A stretch of DNA of 64,000 bases from Litoribacter populi (GTDB lineage: Bacteria; Bacteroidota; Bacteroidia; Cytophagales; Cyclobacteriaceae): assembly GCF_007483685.1 (NCBI RefSeq), contig NZ_VMKN01000001.1, positions 1 to 64,000 of the forward strand, in the 5' to 3' direction. Below, one piece after another: positions 60,559 to 64,000 of this stretch (its first letter is position 1; each line of letters opens with the position of its first letter). The notes beneath the pieces were generated by a model. It ran no database searches and was not told where the DNA came from. It was given only the letters and a program-made list of their open reading frames with translations. Position numbers and translations under genes: made by a program.

Positions 60559-61043
60559 CGCCTCGGGTTGGTTTAAAGGTTTATCATGCCTGCGGCACCG
60601 GTTAAAGGTTTAAGGCTGATGGTTGCCATTCGCCACCCTTCAGTCCTTTCACGATACACTCTGCCGCTCGGAACAAGTCGTGCCCTTCTTTCTCTTTGAG
60701 CCCTTGGTGCCCCAATTTCTCCGCGAAGAGGCCTTTGTGTCCTTCTTTTAAACTTAGTGCGACTTGGTGTCCTTTTTTTCCTTGGTGCCCCATTTTACTT
60801 TCCCGATTCGCTCCGCTGCTCGGGACAAGTTGTGCGACTTGGTGACCCTATTGAATTAGGAATTAATAATTAGGAATTAATAATGAACTGCCGTGCTTCA
60901 AATTCCTAATTTTTAATTATTAATTATTAATTCTCACCCCTTCGTGCGACTTCTTTTTAACTTAGCGCGACTTGGTGACCCCATTGAATTAGGAATTAAT
61001 AACGACACAGGGATGCGCAAGTCAGAGACTTGGCATAACAGGT
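60559..61043. repeat. Repeat mosaic before the wzi fragment
   Basis: Contains GGTTTATCATGCCTGCGGCACCGG (60580-60603), GTGCGACTTGGTGTCC-type pieces (60755-60775), a TCCCGA (60801-60806) to TCGGGA (60820-60825) stem-loop, an AATTAGGAATTAATAATTAG block (60854-60890) with an inverted mate TTAATTATTAATTATTAATTC (60912-60932), and at 61013-61040 GATGCGCAAGTCAGAGACTT. No intact gene. Confidence 0.7.
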
Positions 61044-61168
61044 TCCAGTATGTAAACACGCTAAACTACAAATGGTACCTAGAAAACGACCCCGACTTCT
61101 ACATGACCCCTGGATCGGACAGAAAGAATTTTGTGGAGAATGTGGGGGTGGCGTATATATTTAAATAG
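61044..61168 (+). pseudogene. C-terminal fragment of the wzi gene at 49632
   Basis: Bases 61044-61168 encode F-Q-Y-V-N-T-L-N-Y-K-W-Y-L-E-N-D-P-D-F-Y and the rest of the C-terminus through V-A-Y-I-F-K, matching the last 42 codons of the second wzi gene at about 90% DNA identity, including the stop. Upstream it joins a repeat (61013-61040) whose inverted copy lies downstream of the wzi genes at 51556-51583. The fragment cannot make a functional protein. Confidence 0.85.
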
Positions 61169-61324
61169 GTGTAGAGGTGTATTTCCCGATTGGCGCTGCG
61201 CAAATCGGGAGGTTTAGGGGTTTATAGATGAGGGCAGAGAACGTATCTGCCTTCATTACTAAACCCCTAAACCTCCCGCCGTGCGTCAGCACCGGGAAAT
61301 AAACCTCTAGACCAATCTAATAAG
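61169..61324. repeat. TTTAGAGG-family pair facing each other
   Basis: GTGTATTTCCCGATTGGCGCTGCGCAAATCGGGAGGTTTAGG (61180-61225) is followed by a short spacer and CTAAACCTCCCGCCGTGCGTCAGCACCGGGAAATAAACC (61269-61310). Two different hairpins lie between the same outer words. Confidence 0.75.
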
Positions 61325-62023
61325 TTAATAATCAAACGAAAACATCTTCCTCACTTTAAACTGTACGTTCATAGGGTAATCATCAAAGCGGTTGTACCCT
61401 GTGTGCCCATCAATGTCATCCCTTAAAGTAATTAGGACAGTTCCTTCCAGGGCAAAGTCCAGCTGTGGACGGAAGCGGTAGGAGATTCCGGCACGGGCGG
61501 GGAAGGTGGCTATCACCATGTCGTTGTTGATGTTTTGGGACTCGCCATTCACCATGATGTCATAATCCCCCATGATTCCCAATACCCCGACTCCAACGCC
61601 TCCATAGATATTTACCTGGCTACGATTGACGTGGCGTGGTCCTCCTACAAAGTTGAACACGGGCATAAAGTCGAAATAAAAGATTTCACCTCCAAAGTGA
61701 TAGGCATTGCCTTGCTCTCCCATACGGATCTTACGGTCCAGGTCTGCATTAAAATTTCCCTCCATCTGCTGGAAACCAAAGGTACCCCGCAAAGATATGA
61801 CAGGCGAAATATTTCGGGCCAAGGAGACTGAAGCTGCAGGATGTAGAGAAAAACTTGCCCGCCGGAAGGCACTGGAATTGTCGGCATACGTCCAACCGAC
61901 TCCAATACCAGCCTCTACAGCCCAAGGCCGGTCTAGGCTTTGAAAATTAAAATTCTGGCCCATCACGACCTGAAATCCTCCCATAAAAAGTATGAGGAAT
62001 AGAGGTAAAAATTTTGTTTTCAT
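61325..62023 (-). CDS. Outer membrane beta-barrel family protein, array member 3
   Basis: The 232-residue product has a signal peptide (about 1-22, V-V-M-G-Q), then S-L-D-R-P-W-A-V-E-A-G-I-G near 30-42, W-T-Y-A-D-N-S, H-P-A-A-S-V, L-R-G-T-F-G-F-Q, Y-F-D-F-M-P-V, Y-G-G-V-G-V-G-V-L and P-A-R-A-G-I-S. It ends K-V-R-K-M-F-S-F-D-Y, the same end as array member 5 at 63142 (L-R-K-L-F-S-F-D-Y). It is divergent to member 4. Confidence 0.75.
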   Translation of the reverse strand: MKTKFLPLFLILFMGGFQVVMGQNFNFQSLDRPWAVEAGIGVGWTYADNSSAFRRASFSLHPAASVSLARNISPVISLRGTFGFQQMEGNFNADLDRKIRMGEQGNAYHFGGEIFYFDFMPVFNFVGGPRHVNRSQVNIYGGVGVGVLGIMGDYDIMVNGESQNINNDMVIATFPARAGISYRFRPQLDFALEGTVLITLRDDIDGHTGYNRFDDYPMNVQFKVRKMFSFDY

Positions 62024-62434
62024 ATGGTGATTGTCTAAAAGTAATCAAGATTGAGATTACAAAAAAAGAGCCAAATGGGAAGTGAGAAGGACGAAATACG
62101 AGGTACGAAGGGAAAAATTCCTGCTCTCAGGAGCACCCCGACTTGGTGACCATTTATTTTCGTCTCTCTCATCCCTTTCCCGATCCGCTGCGCTACTCGG
62201 GACAAGTGTGCTCCTTCTTTCCCTTCGTGCCCTTTGCGCCCCCTTTTCGTCACGTCGAGCCCACCTTCATTAAACTTTGTGCGACTTCTTTTCAAACTTC
62301 GAGCGACTTGGTGGCTATTTTAATCCGCGAAGGAGTTTATCTTCAACATCCCCCTGCCCCCCTTCTAAGGGGGAATCGTATGGTACAACAAAAAACTGGT
62401 CAAACCTTTGCTAATAAATAGAAAAGCTTATTTC
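62024..62434. repeat. Repeat mosaic between divergent OMP genes
   Basis: Contains a GAAGTGAGAAGGACGAAATACG fragment, TCCCGA (62178-62183) to TCGGGA (62197-62202) in a GTGTGCTCCTTCTTTCCC context, a GTGCGACTTCTTTTCAAACTTC unit and CATCCCCCTGCCCCCCTTCTAAGGGGGAAT (62347-62377). No gene is seen. Confidence 0.7.
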
Positions 62435-63115
62435 ATGAAAAAGCACTTTTTATCTACAATATTCTTTTTTGCTATCTGCTTCCAGGCGTTCTCGCAGAGT
62501 TTTGGACCGGGCATGAAACTGCCTAAACATACCATTATGCTGGGATTTGGCCCCGGATTTATGTATGCAGATAATGGGGGAAGACTGACTCAATTTGATT
62601 TCAAAACCAGGCCAGTATTTGACTTGGGATATGTTTATCACCTCAACCCAAAGGTTGGCATCAGAGCCACTCTAGGAACACAATGGCTGGAGAGCAACAC
62701 GCAGGTGCCGGATCGCACAATTGAAAAATGGGGGGAACAAAATCAGGCCTTCGCCTTTTCTGGAACAGCCTACTATTTCGATATCATGCCGGAAATAACT
62801 TTCGGGGATCCTTATAAAAGGTCCCCAAATAGGTTTTACGGAGGTATAGGACTAGGCATATTGCAAGTGTACAGAACACAGCAAACGCTTATTGCCGAAC
62901 GGGTGGTCACCAAGGATGCATTCACCCAAACCGCCTATTTTCCTTTTAGATTTGGCTATTCCAGACAATTGAACATAAACTGGTCGGCTGCCGCAGAAAC
63001 CTCTTTCTTCTTCACCCTATCGGATGACCTTGATGGCAATGTAGGTTACAACACTTTTGGAAATGATTACCTTTTCCAGTTCAAAGTGGCCATTCGCAGA
63101 AGTCTTTATAATTGA
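62435..63115 (+). CDS. Outer membrane beta-barrel family protein, array member 4
   Basis: From ATG 62435 the product is 226 residues, with a signal peptide (MKKHFLSTIFFFAICFQAFS) and G-F-G-P-G-F-M-Y-A-D-N-G-G near 39-51, R-P-V-F-D-L-G-Y, I-R-A-T-L-G-T-Q-W-L, Y-Y-F-D-I-M-P-E, Y-G-G-I-G-L-G-I-L and P-F-R-F-G-Y-S. It is convergent with member 5 and divergent from member 3. An upstream ATG at 62408 would add nine residues before the signal and is less likely. Confidence 0.75.
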   Translation: MKKHFLSTIFFFAICFQAFSQSFGPGMKLPKHTIMLGFGPGFMYADNGGRLTQFDFKTRPVFDLGYVYHLNPKVGIRATLGTQWLESNTQVPDRTIEKWGEQNQAFAFSGTAYYFDIMPEITFGDPYKRSPNRFYGGIGLGILQVYRTQQTLIAERVVTKDAFTQTAYFPFRFGYSRQLNINWSAAAETSFFFTLSDDLDGNVGYNTFGNDYLFQFKVAIRRSLYN

Positions 63116-63141
63116 GACCGAAGACCGAAGTCGGGAGAAAA

Positions 63142-63837
63142 TTAATAATCAAATGAGAACAGCTTTCTTAATTTGAACTTGAAACTCAAAATATGGTCGT
63201 CAATCCCATTGTTGTTGGTACGTCCATCAATGTTGTTGGAAAAAGTGAATAACAGGCCGGCTTCTAGGGAGGCTTCATAGAGAGGCAAAAATCTATAGGA
63301 TACGCCCGTGCGAAAGGGAATTATAGGGGTTAAGAAATTATTTTTTCGTTTTTCATTTCCCGAACCTGTCTGGATTTGATTATCCGTCAACACCATCAAT
63401 GCTCCTACCCCAAGGCTTGAATACATATTAATGTGTGAGCGGCTATTGATAAAAGTCTTGTTTAGGTATTTGATCTCAGGAGAGAAATCCGCAAAGATGG
63501 TATATCCATAAAATTGATAAGCATGCCCATCCATACCCATCGAAAGTCTCTCCTCCCGAGGTACAAGTGCCTCCCCCATTACTTTCTGATAACCCACTGT
63601 TCCCTTCAAACCAAAGTTATTTCTCACATTGCGGGTAAGGCCAAGTGATCCGCCAAAGGTAGGCCGAAAAGTTAATTGATCATCAAACGGAAAGGAATTG
63701 TCCGCTAGCACGAAAGAAGTCCCGCCCCCAATTTCGGCCGACCAAGGCCTGTCAGGGCTTTTATAGTTGAAGCTTTGAGCCTTTAAATTGGCAGAAAGCA
63801 AGCATACTAATAGTGTGAGAATTAAAAAACGATTCAT
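63142..63837 (-). CDS. Outer membrane beta-barrel family protein, array member 5
   Basis: The 231-residue protein has a signal peptide (about 1-20, L-K-A-Q) and S-P-D-R-P-W-S-A-E-I-G-G-G near 27-39, F-V-L-A-D-N-S, R-P-T-F-G-G-S-L, L-K-G-T-V-G-Y-Q, Y-S-S-L-G-V-G-A-L and P-F-R-T-G-V-S. Closest to member 3 (shared R-P-W-A/S-x-E and F-S-F-D-Y end). A 26-bp gap separates its stop from that of member 4. Confidence 0.75.
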   Translation of the reverse strand: MNRFLILTLLVCLLSANLKAQSFNYKSPDRPWSAEIGGGTSFVLADNSFPFDDQLTFRPTFGGSLGLTRNVRNNFGLKGTVGYQKVMGEALVPREERLSMGMDGHAYQFYGYTIFADFSPEIKYLNKTFINSRSHINMYSSLGVGALMVLTDNQIQTGSGNEKRKNNFLTPIIPFRTGVSYRFLPLYEASLEAGLLFTFSNNIDGRTNNNGIDDHILSFKFKLRKLFSFDY

Positions 63838-64000
63838 GGCAAAAATTAGCTGGGTAGAAAAACTAACGCCGAAAAAACAATTCGAGGCGCTACCTCAACT
63901 ATTGCAAAAAACCTTCCAACAATTGTTTTTTACCTTGGAACTTGCACAAAAAGTTAGGCTAGATCTGTTTGAAACACATATTCCTTTCGAGGCAAGGTTT
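63836..64000 (+). CDS. Possible partial CDS running off the window
   Basis: A plus-strand frame opens at ATG 63836 (MAKISWVEKLTPKKQFEALP...) and stays open for 55 codons to the end of the window. Its start overlaps the divergent start codon of the OMP gene at 63837, which is awkward; a later start may apply. The residues look protein-like (amphipathic, Leu/Phe/Gln-rich) but no family is recognised from this piece. Confidence 0.35.
   Translation, partial: MAKISWVEKLTPKKQFEALPQLLQKTFQQLFFTLELAQKVRLDLFETHIPFEARF

Noticed and set aside
1-64000. tRNA, rRNA or intact insertion sequence
   Set aside because: No cloverleaf with a CCA/T-arm pattern, no 16S/23S conserved words, and no transposase motif (DDE or HUH) was seen on either strand.

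Overview
The window looks like a chromosomal segment of a Bacteroidota bacterium, most likely Cytophagales and close to Cyclobacteriaceae. This rests on gene content only: SusC/SusD pairs, TlpA-type thioredoxins, DUF6520 and DUF5675 proteins, Wzi-type capsule proteins, promoters of the TAnnTTTG type and absence of clear Shine-Dalgarno sites. No tRNA, rRNA, CRISPR array or intact transposase was found.

Layout. 0-4.3 kb: repeat-rich ground with a four-helix-bundle (IVP-like) gene bracketed by inverted repeats, an outer-membrane protein gene and a hipA toxin remnant. 4.7-8.4 kb: a minus-strand module of two paralogous proteins of unknown function, a DUF5675 endolysin-like protein and small membrane proteins. 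8.6-17.5 kb: a Crp/Fnr-type regulator facing FNR-box-like palindromes, then MauE/DoxX, DUF6520, SusD, SusC (frameshifted) and TlpA. 18.2-25.8 kb: a structured non-coding region and a defence island (Xre regulators, an ABC-three-component system with HNH effector, a restriction-modification remnant, tiny overlapping ORFs, a GHKL ATPase plus STAS-like pair). 26.0-28.7 kb: an orphan lantibiotic dehydratase. 30.2-45.5 kb: one long minus-strand exopolysaccharide operon. 46.3-57.5 kb: Wzi genes, a sugar aminotransferase and GDP-fucose genes, each separated by repeats. 57.5-58.4 kb: a second, truncated GHKL/STAS pair. 58.8-63.8 kb: a cluster of five paralogous outer-membrane beta-barrel genes.

How the genes work together. 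The polysaccharide operon supplies export (SLBB protein, Wzz), a PglK/MsbA-like flippase, a Wzy-like polymerase, at least seven glycosyltransferases, a methyltransferase and RfbB/RfbC for dTDP-sugars. The scattered wzi, degT-type, fcl and gmd genes downstream probably serve the same surface polymer by anchoring it and supplying GDP-fucose and an amino sugar. The SusCD/TlpA/MauE/DUF6520 group looks like a redox-linked outer-membrane uptake or secretion unit under a Crp/Fnr-type regulator whose recognition helix fits the palindromes found next to it.

The most unusual property is the intergenic DNA. Nearly every gap in 1-8, 22-30 and 45-62 kb is a mosaic of a few repeat families. Several of these families carry the same TCCCGA...TCGGGA stem-loop inside different constant flanks. 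Two small genes (the IVP-like protein and a DUF559 nuclease) are each enclosed by perfect inverted copies of a family's end sequence, and repeat-derived sequence is read in frame in gmd and in the DUF559 gene. I regard this modular hairpin system, possibly mobilised by those two proteins, as the best candidate for something undescribed.
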